64,000 nucleotides of DNA from Balneolaceae bacterium (GTDB taxonomy: Bacteria; Bacteroidota; Rhodothermia; Balneolales; Balneolaceae): contig JAFIFB010000061.1 in the NCBI GenBank assembly GCA_020832285.1, forward strand, positions 26,347 through 90,346. The letters run 5' to 3'. The number at the start of each line of letters is the position of its first letter. Position 1 is the first letter of the stretch. Below are positions 1-8,950 of the stretch, one piece after another. Below the pieces are notes generated by a model. That model was not told the DNA's origin. It worked only from the letters and a program-made list of their open reading frames with translations, and ran no database searches. The position numbers and the translations under genes were made by a program.

Positions 1-8
1 AGACTTGC

Positions 9-96
9 TGCTTCCTACGCTGGCATTACCCAGATCAGGTCTTAAGGGTATGATCTCAGCCGATTCGTAATTTTACGGATCAGCACCCCACAGTTC
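9..96 (-). promoter_or_regulatory. TPP riboswitch (THI element), facing out of the left edge
   Basis: Read on the minus strand, this stretch has the hallmarks of the thiamine pyrophosphate aptamer in order: CTGGGGTGCTGAT at the 5' side, a short AT-closed P3 stem, CTGAGAT followed by ACCCTT, then CCTGATCTGGGTAAT and GCCAGCGTAGG. These are the conserved THI-box blocks. The regulated gene would lie to the left of base 1, outside the window, and is probably a thiamin synthesis or transport gene. The carrier gene starting at 187 points the other way, so the riboswitch does not control it, although the two may share a promoter region near 100-186. Confidence 0.93.
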
Positions 97-186
97 TTAC
101 AAATTAACAAAAATACGGCGGGATCAGAAACGAAGATTTACATTCATTTTTTGTTATCATAAGCCAAACTTAAAAATCCTGAAGCC

Positions 187-1566
187 ATGAAATTTAACGT
201 TCCCCACACACTCGTTCTGCTTTTTATCCTGATGGCGGCTGCCCTGATTCTCACCTGGCTGGTTCCATCCGGTGAATTTGAAACAGTGGTGAATGACCTG
301 GGCCGGGAAGTGGTCGTACCCGGCACGTTTGAAACAAGTGATGAAAAGGAGTATCTGCCTGCAACATCTCTCTTTACTGTTGTGCCCAGGGCTTTTGCCG
401 ATGCACAGGGAATAATCTTTTTTGTTCTGATTATCGGTGGAACTCTTGCAGTGGTGCGGGAGTCAGGTGCCATTGATGCACTGTTAGGGAAAGCACTAAA
501 TCGATTCGGCCATCAGCCGGGCCCTCTTCTTTTTGTGATGATGTTTGCCTTTTCCGCTGCTTCAGCCACTCTTGGCATGGCCGAGGAATACATTCCTTTC
601 GCCATTATACTGGTTTCACTTTGTGTGGCAATGAAATTCGATTCGGTCACCGCTATTGGTACCATGGTTGTGGGTTACAGTATCGGTTATGGAATTGCCG
701 TTATGAATCCGTTTACCCTGCTTGTTGCCCAGGATGTGGCCGGTCTTCAGCCAACATCGGGCATGGGTTACCGTTTGGTTCTTGCCATTCCGCTTCTTGC
801 TGTTGGTTTTCATCATGTGTGGAGCTATGCTTCATCCGTCCGTAATGATCCGTCGTCAAGTTTGGTATATGGCACAAAGCCGCCCTCCGCCCAGGATCAG
901 TCATCATTCATTTCTCCAGAAATGACAACCCGTAAAAAAGGGATACTGGCCGCAACTGTACTTGTGCTGATCGCGGTAGTAGCAGGAATCGCATTTGCTG
1001 ATTGGTACCTTGTTGAACTTGGCGCCATTTTTTTGGCTTTGGCTGTGATTGCCGGTTTGATCTCTGGAATTGGAATCAATCATATGGCTACTATTTTCAG
1101 TAAAGGTGCTGCTGAGCTCACCGGAACCGCCCTGCTGATCGGCTTTGCCCGCTCCATCGCCCTGCTGATGGAAGACGGTGAAATTTTACACACCGTTGTG
1201 AATACTCTCGCCATGCCCCTCTCCTGGGCGGGATCTGAGTTTGCCGCTGTCGGCATGCTGTTTATCCAGAGTATTCTAAACTTTTTTATTCCCTCAGGCA
1301 GCGGCCAGGCCCTGGTTACCATGCCGCTGATGGCCCCGATCGGTGACATTGTTGGTGTATCCAGGCAAATAGCCGTTCTTGCATTCCAGCTTGGTGACGG
1401 CCTGATGAACATGATCGTACCCACAAATCCCGTGCTGATGGGAATTCTCGGTCTTGCAGGAATTTCTTACGACCGATGGTTCCGTTTCATCTTTCCGTTG
1501 GTAATAAAACTGATTGTTCTCTGTTCTCTTGCACTCGTTGTGGCAGTCTGGATTGGATATTCGTAA
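187..1566 (+). CDS. YfcC/DcuC-superfamily membrane carrier
   Basis: A 459-residue polytopic inner-membrane protein of the YfcC (C4-dicarboxylate anaerobic carrier, PF03606) family, which moves small carboxylates or amino acids such as arginine/ornithine. The N-terminus has the family look (MKFNVPHTLVLLF, then a WLVPSGEF turn after helix 1). The re-entrant-type segments 'GMAEEYIPFAIIL' and 'NFFIPSGSGQALVTMPLMAP' are also family-like. About eleven to twelve hydrophobic segments are visible, with a hydrophilic loop around residues 215-250. The substrate cannot be read from the sequence. It stands alone between the outward-facing riboswitch and a repeat-bearing spacer. Confidence 0.85.
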   Translation: MKFNVPHTLVLLFILMAAALILTWLVPSGEFETVVNDLGREVVVPGTFETSDEKEYLPATSLFTVVPRAFADAQGIIFFVLIIGGTLAVVRESGAIDALLGKALNRFGHQPGPLLFVMMFAFSAASATLGMAEEYIPFAIILVSLCVAMKFDSVTAIGTMVVGYSIGYGIAVMNPFTLLVAQDVAGLQPTSGMGYRLVLAIPLLAVGFHHVWSYASSVRNDPSSSLVYGTKPPSAQDQSSFISPEMTTRKKGILAATVLVLIAVVAGIAFADWYLVELGAIFLALAVIAGLISGIGINHMATIFSKGAAELTGTALLIGFARSIALLMEDGEILHTVVNTLAMPLSWAGSEFAAVGMLFIQSILNFFIPSGSGQALVTMPLMAPIGDIVGVSRQIAVLAFQLGDGLMNMIVPTNPVLMGILGLAGISYDRWFRFIFPLVIKLIVLCSLALVVAVWIGYS

Positions 1567-2032
1567 AAAGTTCCTCAACACAATCCTGCATTCTATACAG
1601 CAGGTAACAACGATGGGGGCTCGCTGATTTCGCTGAAAGCGCAAATTTTTTGTGGTTTTACGAGAATTGATGTGAAGGAGTTGATATGATTTCCCCTGCT
1701 GTCCCCTCTTTCCTGTTCCTGCAGATTCGATGCGGGTTTTCTTCCCGGGTTCCAACGACAACCCCTCGATACTGTATGCTTCTTTTTCAAAACTACTCGA
1801 CTCGGGGTGTTTTTGGGTTCCATTTTAACCCAGGGCGTCGTTCGTCCCGATGGGCTCACTGTGCCCCACCGGGATGCCCTTGGCACGAGAAACCCCACAA
1901 CCATTACTGCAGGCCCTTTATTGTTGATTTATGAGCCAAATGTCTTCAATATTTCGTGATAAAGATCGAAATTACTACATTAAACAGGGGTAACCTGATC
2001 ACACTCTAACTCTAATCAAACTGCTCTCCCTG
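1567..2032. other. 466-bp spacer with a dispersed-repeat copy
   Basis: No convincing gene was found. Short open frames on both strands have no domain or signal features. The middle carries one copy of a repeat also present near 33.2 kb (annotated separately). Bases 1861-1890 hold a GC-rich segment (CCCCACCGGGATGCCCTTGG) whose reverse complement resembles a hairpin-forming stretch near 37.47 kb. The last 50 bases before 2033 are AT-rich and probably hold the promoter of the next gene. Confidence 0.6.
1750..1830. repeat. Dispersed intergenic repeat A, copy 1
   Basis: About 80 bases beginning with TTCCAACGACAACCCCTCGA and running through a T-rich middle to GGGTGTTTTTGGGTTCCATTTT. A clearly related segment lies at about 33172-33250. 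The first 19 bases are identical and the rest is near-identical with scattered changes. Both copies are intergenic and in the same orientation. The nature of the repeat is unknown; it could be a mobile-element remnant or a conserved structured RNA. Confidence 0.7.
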
Positions 2033-3049
2033 ATGACTGACGACAACAAAAAAAAGAATTCGTTCAGCGCCGCTTTTGGCCTGCTGATGAGAACCACTCC
2101 ATTTTTACTGCTGAACCTTGCCATCTACGGCGGCTTTTTCATTGCGTCCGTTCTCTGGCTGGTTATTTTCGGGGCCATCGCCTATTTCTTCAGTACCCGC
2201 ATTGAGCTTCTTTCCATAATCTTTTTTATGATTGCTGTGGGTGGTCCCTATACAGTTTTAATTTTTGGCAAGCGATACATTCTCTACCTCGTTAAAGGTG
2301 CTCACATTGCCGTGCTCACGAAACTTTTTTTAGATGGTGAACTCCCAGACAACAAACAACAGGTTACGTACGGTCGTGAGGTAGTCCGGGAATATTTCAG
2401 GGATGTGAGTATTTTGTTTGCCCTTGACCGCATGATAGACCGGGTTGTAAAGCGGTTCACAAGACAGTTTGTTCGGATTGTTGATTTTCTTCCGCTGGGT
2501 GGAGGAGCTTCAAAAGTAGCAAGGTGGGCCGCGATGATTGTAAACCGATCTCTATCTTATGTGGATGAAGCCATTCTCTCCTATGCCATCAGTAAAAATG
2601 AAAAAAATATATGGAATAGCGCCCGGCATGGAATTATTCTCTACGCACAATCATACAAACCGGTTTTGATGACTGCCGTTAAAGTGTGGCTGCTCGGACG
2701 AGTATTTTTCATCGGCCTGCTGATCGTTCTCGGCATTCCCGGTGTTCTGCTGATGCTGGTTTTTGAAGCAATCTGGTTTCAGCTCATCACCATCGTGGGG
2801 GTGTTTCTGCTGACATCGCTGCTGGTACGTGCTGTTTTCGATCCATTTGCTTCTGCCTATACGCTGGTTACATACCATCAGTCTATCGAAGGAGTTGAGG
2901 TGAATAAAGAGTGGGATGATCGGCTTCAAAACGTCTCCAAATCATTCCGCGACCTGGTCGGCAAAGCCAAACAGTTTGGCGGATCAGACGGTGCAGAGGG
3001 AGCTTATAAATCAGAAGAAATTGAACAGCAACCCAGATCAGAATTGTAA
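2033..3049 (+). CDS. Unknown multi-spanning membrane protein
   Basis: A 338-residue protein I do not recognise. Two hydrophobic stretches near residues 20-80 are probably two or three membrane helices. They are followed by a charged middle region (about 90-180), then two more hydrophobic segments around 215-270 (VWLLGRVFFIGLLIVLGIPG and LITIVGVFLLTSLLV). The hydrophilic C-terminal tail ends in acidic/glutamine-rich residues. A cytoplasmic tail and an inner-membrane location are inferred. It is followed by a strong hairpin at 3055-3094 and faces yidD, so it is probably monocistronic. Confidence 0.7.
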   Translation: MTDDNKKKNSFSAAFGLLMRTTPFLLLNLAIYGGFFIASVLWLVIFGAIAYFFSTRIELLSIIFFMIAVGGPYTVLIFGKRYILYLVKGAHIAVLTKLFLDGELPDNKQQVTYGREVVREYFRDVSILFALDRMIDRVVKRFTRQFVRIVDFLPLGGGASKVARWAAMIVNRSLSYVDEAILSYAISKNEKNIWNSARHGIILYAQSYKPVLMTAVKVWLLGRVFFIGLLIVLGIPGVLLMLVFEAIWFQLITIVGVFLLTSLLVRAVFDPFASAYTLVTYHQSIEGVEVNKEWDDRLQNVSKSFRDLVGKAKQFGGSDGAEGAYKSEEIEQQPRSEL

Positions 3050-3054
3050 ATTAA

Positions 3055-3094
3055 AAATCTCAAATTCCAATTTTGAAAATGGAATTTGAGATTT
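3055..3094 (-). terminator. Perfect 15-bp hairpin between convergent genes
   Basis: Bases 3055-3069 and 3080-3094 are perfect reverse complements (15 bp) around a 10-base loop. On the minus strand the stem is followed at once by a T-rich run, and it begins 14 bases after the yidD stop. It therefore reads as an intrinsic terminator for the cysS-yidD transcript. It could also stop the gene at 2033-3049 from the other side. The stem is AT-rich, so its strength is uncertain. Confidence 0.6.
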
Positions 3095-3107
3095 GAACTT
3101 TCATCGT

Positions 3108-3389
3108 TTATTGCTCTATTTCTTTCCGGGGGACAGGATCATGGCCGGAAGTTCCCCAGGGGTGGCATTTGGCCAGCCGTTTAATACCAAGCCAGGTACC
3201 TTTCACAGGCCCCCAAACCGAAATCGCCTTGATCATATAGTGCGAACAGGTGGGTGTGTGGCGGCAATTAGAACCGAGGTATGGTGAGATAGCAAGCTGA
3301 TAAAACCTTACCAGTTTAATCAGAATCCAGGAAAGTGCTGCACCAAGAACCTCAGTTATCGATTTCGAAGGTTGTTCCACTGTTATCAT
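3108..3389 (-). CDS. yidD: Membrane protein insertion efficiency factor YidD
   Basis: A 93-residue protein of the YidD family (PF01809), a small membrane-associated factor that assists insertion of inner-membrane proteins, usually with YidC. The diagnostic block is present: [26 protein letters not shown], here given in two parts as [14 protein letters not shown] and [11 protein letters not shown], with the family cysteines. The [19 protein letters not shown] segment is also typical. The N-terminal 15 residues are a variable tail. It overlaps the 3' end of cysS by 38 bases in another frame, so the two are co-transcribed and probably translationally coupled. In most bacteria yidD sits with rpmH/rnpA, so this position beside cysS is different. 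Confidence 0.95.
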   Translation of the reverse strand: MITVEQPSKSITEVLGAALSWILIKLVRFYQLAISPYLGSNCRHTPTCSHYMIKAISVWGPVKGTWLGIKRLAKCHPWGTSGHDPVPRKEIEQ

Positions 3390-4860
3390 CTTTCAGGAGT
3401 ATCCCGATTTTCTGAAGATCATCCCTGATTTTATCTGATGTTGTAAAATCTTTATTTTTTCGTGCTTCGGATCGGATCTCAATCAACAAATTGACCAGCT
3501 CTTCCGTTTTTGAGTTCTGTTCACCAGAGATCTCCTTCAAACCGAGAATTTCAAACACAAATTCGTTTACTGTCTCTTTCATTTTTAAAAAGGTCTCCTC
3601 AGAAACTTCTGCCGGGTCAAGCTGACCATTGTGCAGGGCATTGATTTTTGCAGTAAGGTCGAACAAGGCCGCCAAAGTTTGCGCAGTATTAAAATCATCA
3701 CTCATCGATTGATGACATTGTTTTAATGCACCCTGAATTTCTTTCTCTGCTTCGGATTCGGTTGAATTCTGCCCTGAAACTTCGAGCTGACCGAGCAGTT
3801 TCACCGCATTCAAAAGCCGGTTGTACCCTTTTTCGGCAGCGAGCAAAGCATCGTTCGAAAAATCAATTTTGCTTCGATAGTGCGACTGTAAAATTAAAAA
3901 CCGGACAATCATTGGGCTAAAGCCTTTCTCGAGCTTCTCATGCTCACCTTCAAAAAGCTGATCAAGGGTGATAAAATTCCCGGCCGATTTACTCATCTTT
4001 GCGCCATCAATGGTGATCATATTATTGTGAACCCAGTATTTTGCCGGTTCATGTCCATAAGCGCTTTTGCATTGGGCAATCTCTGCTTCGTGATGAGGAA
4101 ATTGCAGATCCAGTCCGCCTCCATGAATATCAAACTGTTTGCCCAGATATTTTAAGCTCATTGTGGTACACTCCAGGTGCCAGCCGGGATAACCTTCCCC
4201 CCAGGGCGACTCCCACCGCATGATATGGCTGCTATCGGCCTTTTTCCATAATGCAAAATCATGCGGGCTTTTCTTCTCATCCTGTCCGGCTGTATCACGG
4301 CTGCCGGCCTGGAGATCTTCCAATACTTTACCGGAAAGTTCCCCATAAGGATGTTTTTCGCGATATTTTTCAAGATCGAAGTAAATATTTCCATCTACCT
4401 CGTATGCATAGCCATTCTCAAGAATTTTTTTTACGAGAGAAATCTGTTCGATGATATGCCCACTGGCAGTCGGCTCAATATCGGGCCTAAGACAGTTCAG
4501 GGCATCCATCCCCCGATGATAGCTGAGCGTGTAACGATGCACAATTTCCATCGGTTCCAGCTGTTCAATCCGGGCTTTTTTTAGAATTTTATCCTCTCCC
4601 TGATCCGTTTCTTCGTGCTCAAGATGACCTACATCGGTTATATTTCGCACGTATCGAACCTTATAGCCCTTGCTCTTCATATACCGATACATCACATCAA
4701 AAGTGACAGCTGCCCTGGCATGACCGAGATGCGGGTCGCCATACACCGTTGGCCCGCAAACATAAAGACCCACAAACGGAGGGTTCAGAGGTTCAAATTT
4801 CTCTTTTTTTCTTGATAAACTGTTGTAAATGAAGATTGGAAAAGAGTCCCTTTCTGGCAT
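3352..4860 (-). CDS. cysS: Cysteinyl-tRNA synthetase
   Basis: A 502-residue class I aminoacyl-tRNA synthetase that charges tRNA-Cys in the cytoplasm. The start region [20 protein letters not shown] carries the first zinc cysteine and the HIGH signature (HLGH). The zinc-site segments [10 protein letters not shown] and HHEAE follow, and KMSKSAGNF is the KMSKS loop. The C-terminal DALR-type region (about 350-490) is of normal length. The gene lies 22 bases downstream of folE on the same strand and overlaps yidD at its end, so folE-cysS-yidD is probably one transcript. Confidence 0.98.
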   Translation of the reverse strand: MPERDSFPIFIYNSLSRKKEKFEPLNPPFVGLYVCGPTVYGDPHLGHARAAVTFDVMYRYMKSKGYKVRYVRNITDVGHLEHEETDQGEDKILKKARIEQLEPMEIVHRYTLSYHRGMDALNCLRPDIEPTASGHIIEQISLVKKILENGYAYEVDGNIYFDLEKYREKHPYGELSGKVLEDLQAGSRDTAGQDEKKSPHDFALWKKADSSHIMRWESPWGEGYPGWHLECTTMSLKYLGKQFDIHGGGLDLQFPHHEAEIAQCKSAYGHEPAKYWVHNNMITIDGAKMSKSAGNFITLDQLFEGEHEKLEKGFSPMIVRFLILQSHYRSKIDFSNDALLAAEKGYNRLLNAVKLLGQLEVSGQNSTESEAEKEIQGALKQCHQSMSDDFNTAQTLAALFDLTAKINALHNGQLDPAEVSEETFLKMKETVNEFVFEILGLKEISGEQNSKTEELVNLLIEIRSEARKNKDFTTSDKIRDDLQKIGILLKDDNSGTTFEIDN

Positions 4861-4882
4861 ATTGGTGAATATTTACCCCGTG

Positions 4883-5587
4883 TTACACTTCTGATGAATT
4901 GGAATGGATATAGTCAATAAAACGCTGCTGGGCTTTCTTGGTCTGGAATTTACCCCTGTACTGTGTAGTAACCGTACTGCTTTCACGGTCTTTTATACCA
5001 CGGGTTGAAACACAAAGATGTTTACAATCTATAAAAACAGCTACATCTTCGGTTTCGAGTGCTTCATTCATTTCATCTGCAATTTGTAAAGTAAGACGTT
5101 CCTGAACCTGAGGACGTCTGGCAAAATAATCAACTATTCGGTTGATTTTAGAAAGCCCGATTACTTTCCCGGAACTGATATAAGCAACATGCGCTTTGCC
5201 GATGAAAGGGAGAAAATGATGCTCGCAAAAAGAAGTCACATTGATATCTTTTACCACCACCATGTCATCATACTTGTATTTGTTGCCAAATTTTCGGGCA
5301 GTAGGTTTATTGTCGGGATTTAATCCGTTAAAAATCTCCTTCACATACATTTTCGCCACCCGGTGTGGTGTACCTTTCAGGCTTTCATCGTTTAAATCGA
5401 GACCGAGAGTATGCATAATATTTGCAAACTGCTCTTCAATCAATTCAATTTTTTCAGATTCACTCAATTCAAAAGCATCTGTACGTAGGGGGGTAACCAC
5501 AGAGGTAGATACATGATCATCGCCCATCTCTTCAGCAAGTGAAGAGTCGATATCAAGCGCATCTGCCACGTTTTTTTCTTTACTCAT
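4883..5587 (-). CDS. folE: GTP cyclohydrolase I, type IA
   Basis: A 234-residue homologue of FolE, which opens GTP to 7,8-dihydroneopterin triphosphate, the first step of folate and pterin synthesis. Signature stretches are HRVAKMYVKEIF, TSFCEHHFLPFIGKAHVAY (zinc cysteine and active-site histidines) and a C-terminal CKHLCVSTRGIKDRESSTVT with the second zinc cysteine. The ATG at 5587 (MSKEKNVADALD) is preferred to an in-frame TTG six codons upstream. The first 50 residues are a variable acidic extension. A second, unrelated type of this enzyme (FolE2) lies at 37669-38568. Confidence 0.96.
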   Translation of the reverse strand: MSKEKNVADALDIDSSLAEEMGDDHVSTSVVTPLRTDAFELSESEKIELIEEQFANIMHTLGLDLNDESLKGTPHRVAKMYVKEIFNGLNPDNKPTARKFGNKYKYDDMVVVKDINVTSFCEHHFLPFIGKAHVAYISSGKVIGLSKINRIVDYFARRPQVQERLTLQIADEMNEALETEDVAVFIDCKHLCVSTRGIKDRESSTVTTQYRGKFQTKKAQQRFIDYIHSNSSEV

Positions 5588-5996
5588 TGGGTTTATAATT
5601 CTCAAAATGGTGCAAATTGCCTAAACCTTAAATTTACGGGTTCCCTGAGCAATATCATAATAGAGCAGTAATTCATTTGCCTGTTTTCACAACAGCCTTT
5701 GACAATAACCTTTTTTAATGTGTCCAAAAGGATTGAGTTATGCGCAGATATGTGTCTTATCTTAAAGTGACAGGTCGGTAACTTTGGGTAAAGGAATACA
5801 AACAAAATCCAACGCTGTCAGATCCAGTAGGTGCTGACAGGTTTTGACCGATATTTGATATCTGACTTAACAGCAGATTATCTGCGAGGCTCAGCGGATT
5901 CATCTGCGTAAATTTGCGAGAAAAAAAGGATCGGTTTTCGATTTGCAAGATTCTATTTTCTATTTCTGTGAAAGTACTTGTGAAACCAGACCGTAT
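5588..5996. other. 409-bp spacer between aconitase and folE
   Basis: AT-rich and without a supported gene. The short open frames on the minus strand show no family features. It contains a small near-repeat (GCTGTCAGATC, then GTGCTGACAGG around 5814-5840) that could form a weak hairpin downstream of the aconitase gene's neighbour. The folE promoter should lie in the right part. No riboswitch class was recognised. Confidence 0.5.
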
Positions 5997-7955
5997 TTAT
6001 GGCAGTCGATTTTTATATGTATTAATGATTCCTCCGTCCAGCAGGGCTTGTAACTGACGGCCGCTGAGTGTATGCTCCGTTAAAAAGGTGTATCCCTGGG
6101 TTACATTTTTCACCTCCACTTCAGATCCTTCCTTAAGCTGACCTCCCAGGTTTTCCACTTTCAGAACATCGCCTTCGTCAATTTTTTCGTAATCTTTATC
6201 ACTGGTAAACTCAAGGGGTGCAATGCCAAAATTGACCAGATTCTGCCACCCTATGCGTGCATAACTTTTAGCAATCGCTGCTTTTTGTCCCAGATATCTT
6301 GGAGCAATTGCAGCATGTTCCCTGCTTGAACCCTGTGCATAATTATCTCCGGCAATAACCACATGGCCTCCATAGGTATCGCGGGCCCTGAGAGCTTTTT
6401 CATAAAACTTCTCGTCCACAACGATGTAGGAAAACTTACTGATTTCAGGAATATTACTTCGATATGGCAGCACCTCCGCTCCGGCTTTCAAAATTTCATC
6501 TGTCGAAATGTTATCACCCATTTTCAGCAGTACCGGGACTTCAAAATCGGTAATCTCTTCGAACTCTGGCAAGGTGGAGATATTAGGGCCTTTTATCAGC
6601 TCTTTCTTTTTTCCATTTTCTGAAGGTGCCAGCAACATCTCCTTGTTTGTAATATAATCCTCAGGTTCATGATATGTTGGATATTTCATACCATACAATT
6701 TTTCCAGATTCCGGGGATCGGTAATTTTCCCGGTAAGTGCAGAAGCTGCCGCAGTCTCGGGGCTGCAGAGAAATACAGAATCTTCTTTGGTCCCTGAACG
6801 ATCCGGGAAGTTTCTGGGTACGGTCCGAAGGCTGTTTCGCCCGCTGGCTGGAGCCTGCCCCATTCCGATGCACCCGTTACAGCCAGCCTGATGAATTCTT
6901 GCACCGGACTGGATCAGGTGAAGCATCACGCCATTTTTAACCATATTTTCAATAATCTGGCGCGATGTTGGATTTATATCGAGGCTTACATTATCGTGTA
7001 CCCTGCGTCCCTTCACAATCTCGGAGGCTATCCAGAAATCCCGGTATCCGGGATTGGCCGATGAACCGATATATGACTGGTAAATCTCTTCTCCTTCCAC
7101 CTCACTGACTGGAACAACATTACCGGGACTACTCGGCATGGCTATTAGTGGTTCGATCGTACCAAGATCAATTTCATCGTACTCATCATACTCAGCACCA
7201 TCATCAGCCAAGAGTTCCGTCCATTGGTCAACACGATTATTCTGCTCCATAAACCGCTTCACCTCTTCATCAGATGGAAAAACAGTAGTTGTTGCACCCA
7301 TCTCGGTACCCATATTAGCGATCACGTGGCGGTCCATTGTATCAAGCTCTTTCAGGCCGGGACCGAAATATTCAATCACAAAACCGCGCGCCCCTTTCAC
7401 ATCATATCGCCGCAGCATCTCAAGTACAACATCCTTGGCACTTACCCAATCAGAAAGTTTTCCCGTTAGTTTCACACCCAATACTTTTGGCATTTTCAAG
7501 TACACCGGCTCACCCGCGATAGCAAAGGCCACATCAAGCCCGCCCGCTCCAAGTGCAAACATTCCCATGCTGCCAGATGCCGGGGTGTGGCTGTCTGAAC
7601 CGGCCAGTGTTTTACCCGGTACTGCAAAATGTTCGGTATGCACGGGATGGCTTACTCCATTTCCCGGCCGGCTGAACCAAAGGCCAAATCTCTCTGCCGC
7701 TGATTTTAAAAAAAGATGGTCGTCCGGATTTTTATTATCGGTCTGGAGCAGATTGTGATCAACATACTGACATGAAACATCTGTTTTAGCCTTATCAAGG
7801 CCCATTGCTTCCAGCTCAAGCATCACAAGAGTGCCAGTAGCATCCTGTGTAAGAGTCTGATCAATTTTGATCCCAATCTCCGATCCCGGCTTCAACTCAC
7901 CATCCACCAGGTGCGATTTTATGAGTTTCTGTGTAACGTTAAGTGGAGTTGCCAT
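5997..7955 (-). CDS. Aconitate hydratase, short (Aquifex-type) form
   Basis: A 652-residue aconitase of the short subfamily, converting citrate to isocitrate in the TCA cycle with a [4Fe-4S] cluster. Visible blocks include LAGSDSHTPASGSMGMFALG, the cluster segment HQAGCNGCIGMGQAPASGRN, and the C-terminal swivel domain with DNISTDEIL and AGDNYAQGSSREHAA. Where most aconitases have GSCTN, carrying the first cluster cysteine, this protein reads YIGSSANPG, so that ligand seems to be serine. A further cysteine occurs at FLCSPETAAASAL. The start MATPLNVTQKLIKSHL is natural. It is a single gene, divergent from the debris to its right. Confidence 0.93.
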   Translation of the reverse strand: MATPLNVTQKLIKSHLVDGELKPGSEIGIKIDQTLTQDATGTLVMLELEAMGLDKAKTDVSCQYVDHNLLQTDNKNPDDHLFLKSAAERFGLWFSRPGNGVSHPVHTEHFAVPGKTLAGSDSHTPASGSMGMFALGAGGLDVAFAIAGEPVYLKMPKVLGVKLTGKLSDWVSAKDVVLEMLRRYDVKGARGFVIEYFGPGLKELDTMDRHVIANMGTEMGATTTVFPSDEEVKRFMEQNNRVDQWTELLADDGAEYDEYDEIDLGTIEPLIAMPSSPGNVVPVSEVEGEEIYQSYIGSSANPGYRDFWIASEIVKGRRVHDNVSLDINPTSRQIIENMVKNGVMLHLIQSGARIHQAGCNGCIGMGQAPASGRNSLRTVPRNFPDRSGTKEDSVFLCSPETAAASALTGKITDPRNLEKLYGMKYPTYHEPEDYITNKEMLLAPSENGKKKELIKGPNISTLPEFEEITDFEVPVLLKMGDNISTDEILKAGAEVLPYRSNIPEISKFSYIVVDEKFYEKALRARDTYGGHVVIAGDNYAQGSSREHAAIAPRYLGQKAAIAKSYARIGWQNLVNFGIAPLEFTSDKDYEKIDEGDVLKVENLGGQLKEGSEVEVKNVTQGYTFLTEHTLSGRQLQALLDGGIINTYKNRLP

Positions 7956-8033
7956 AGATTTTCTTTTTTAATTAACCTTATCTCTTACATAAACATACCC
8001 CTTATATTTTCGTTCGATTTTTGGAGAATATCA

Positions 8034-8303
8034 ATGCCCAACACTTTTTTTGCAATGCTTTTTGCAGGATTGGTTCTATTAATATGTGGCCAGAACCTCG
8101 GCAATGCCCAGCGAAGTCTTTGTGTGAACCGGGACGGTCAGTCAAGTACGCGTGCACGTGTCGATGATGTTTACGCTGTAAAACCGCCCATCTCCTTTAA
8201 TCCAGCGCGGGCCAGAATCCGGTTTGATGATCGTTTCTTTACTTCTTCAAGCATTTTCATCTGGGTAATTTTTCTCGATAATAAACAAAGAATGTGTACA
8301 TGA
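8034..8303 (+). pseudogene. Possible 5' gene fragment with a signal peptide, cut by an IS remnant
   Basis: An ATG at 8034, preceded by a GGAG-like ribosome site (TTTTGGAGAATATCA), opens a frame with a convincing export signal (MPNTFFAMLFAGLVLLICG, then GNAQ as a likely cleavage site). After about 45 residues the frame runs into sequence antisense to the transposase remnant and stops at 8303. It therefore reads as the beginning of a secreted-protein gene whose rest was replaced by the mobile element. The original gene cannot be identified, and chance occurrence is possible. Confidence 0.3.
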
Positions 8304-8464
8304 TTACGGTGACCACCAACTTGTACAGGGTAACATTCCAGTCCTTTACAAACTCCTCCCAGATAATCGAACAGCTCTGGTTCAATGACTTCATCGATTA
8401 GGTTTTGACGGTGTTTTGTACTAAAGATGATGTGAGTATAGGCTTTGGATAGAGATTGTGGCAT
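8171..8464 (-). pseudogene. Truncated IS200-type (Y1, REP-associated) transposase
   Basis: The first roughly 77 residues match the TnpA/RAYT family of IS200-type single-strand transposases: YTHIIFSTKHRQNLI, FDYLGGVCKGLECYPVQVGG, the HUH-type metal site HVH in NHVHILCLLSRK, then KMLEEVKKRSS. After that the frame leaves the family pattern (NRILARAGLKEMGGFTA) and stops. The helix with the catalytic tyrosine is absent and the protein is 97 residues instead of about 150. It is therefore a dead 5' copy. REP-like hairpins lie just to its right, as expected for this family. Confidence 0.85.
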
Positions 8465-8519
8465 CGATTTGAACTTGGTTAAGGATGACGCTCCTTCAGA
8501 GCTATTTTATGGTTCCTGC

Positions 8520-8790
8520 ATTTAGCGCAGGGCGCTGCCCTGCGTTGATGCTGATGCCCCTTTGGGGCTTTTCAAAAATTGGATTCTACTTATATGAACC
8601 AAAATGAGCCAATGCCTTACAGTTTTTCTTGCCGAATTCTGAAAAACAGATCCGACAGGCCATAGACAGCCCCGAAGCGGGCGGAATCATCAACACAGGG
8701 CACCGCCCTGTGAACAAGACTTAACGGGCGGCAGAAAGCCCCGAAGGGGGCGCAAGCCTACTGTCGTGTCAAGCCCCTAATCTTTCCCAA
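8520..8790. repeat. REP-like palindrome cluster beside the transposase remnant
   Basis: Several GC-rich hairpins stand out from the AT-rich surroundings. 8526-8544 is an 8-bp stem, CGCAGGGC, with a GCT loop. 8556-8568 is GCCCC-TTT-GGGGC. 8694-8712 is CACAGGGC with an ACC loop, matching the first type. 8738-8751 is GCCCC-GAA-GGGGGC, matching the second type. The alternating pairing of the two hairpin types is the arrangement of REP/BIME elements that RAYT transposases mobilise. Confidence 0.75.
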
Positions 8791-8906
8791 AAAAGCGGGC
8801 AACACTATTTAAAAGTCTGAAGTTTCGTAAGAAACCCGATGTTTTATCATTGACATGACACTATGTTATACTACAAAATATGTAAACTATTTCATGTTAT
8901 TTATCA

Positions 8907-8944
8907 ATTAATGGTTAATAGACAATTGATAATTAACCATTAAT
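8907..8944. terminator. 13-bp AT-rich hairpin after the SDR gene
   Basis: ATTAATGGTTAAT at 8907-8919 is perfectly repeated in inverse at 8932-8944 with a 12-base loop. It starts six bases after the SDR stop codon on the minus strand, so it probably marks the end of the sugar-acid operon. No long T-run follows and the stem has only two GC pairs, so termination is inferred from position. Confidence 0.45.
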
Positions 8945-8950
8945 AATCAA

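Noticed and set aside
7138..7758. 206-residue open frame opposite the aconitase gene
   Set aside because: Serine/proline-rich antisense of a well-supported gene, with no family features.
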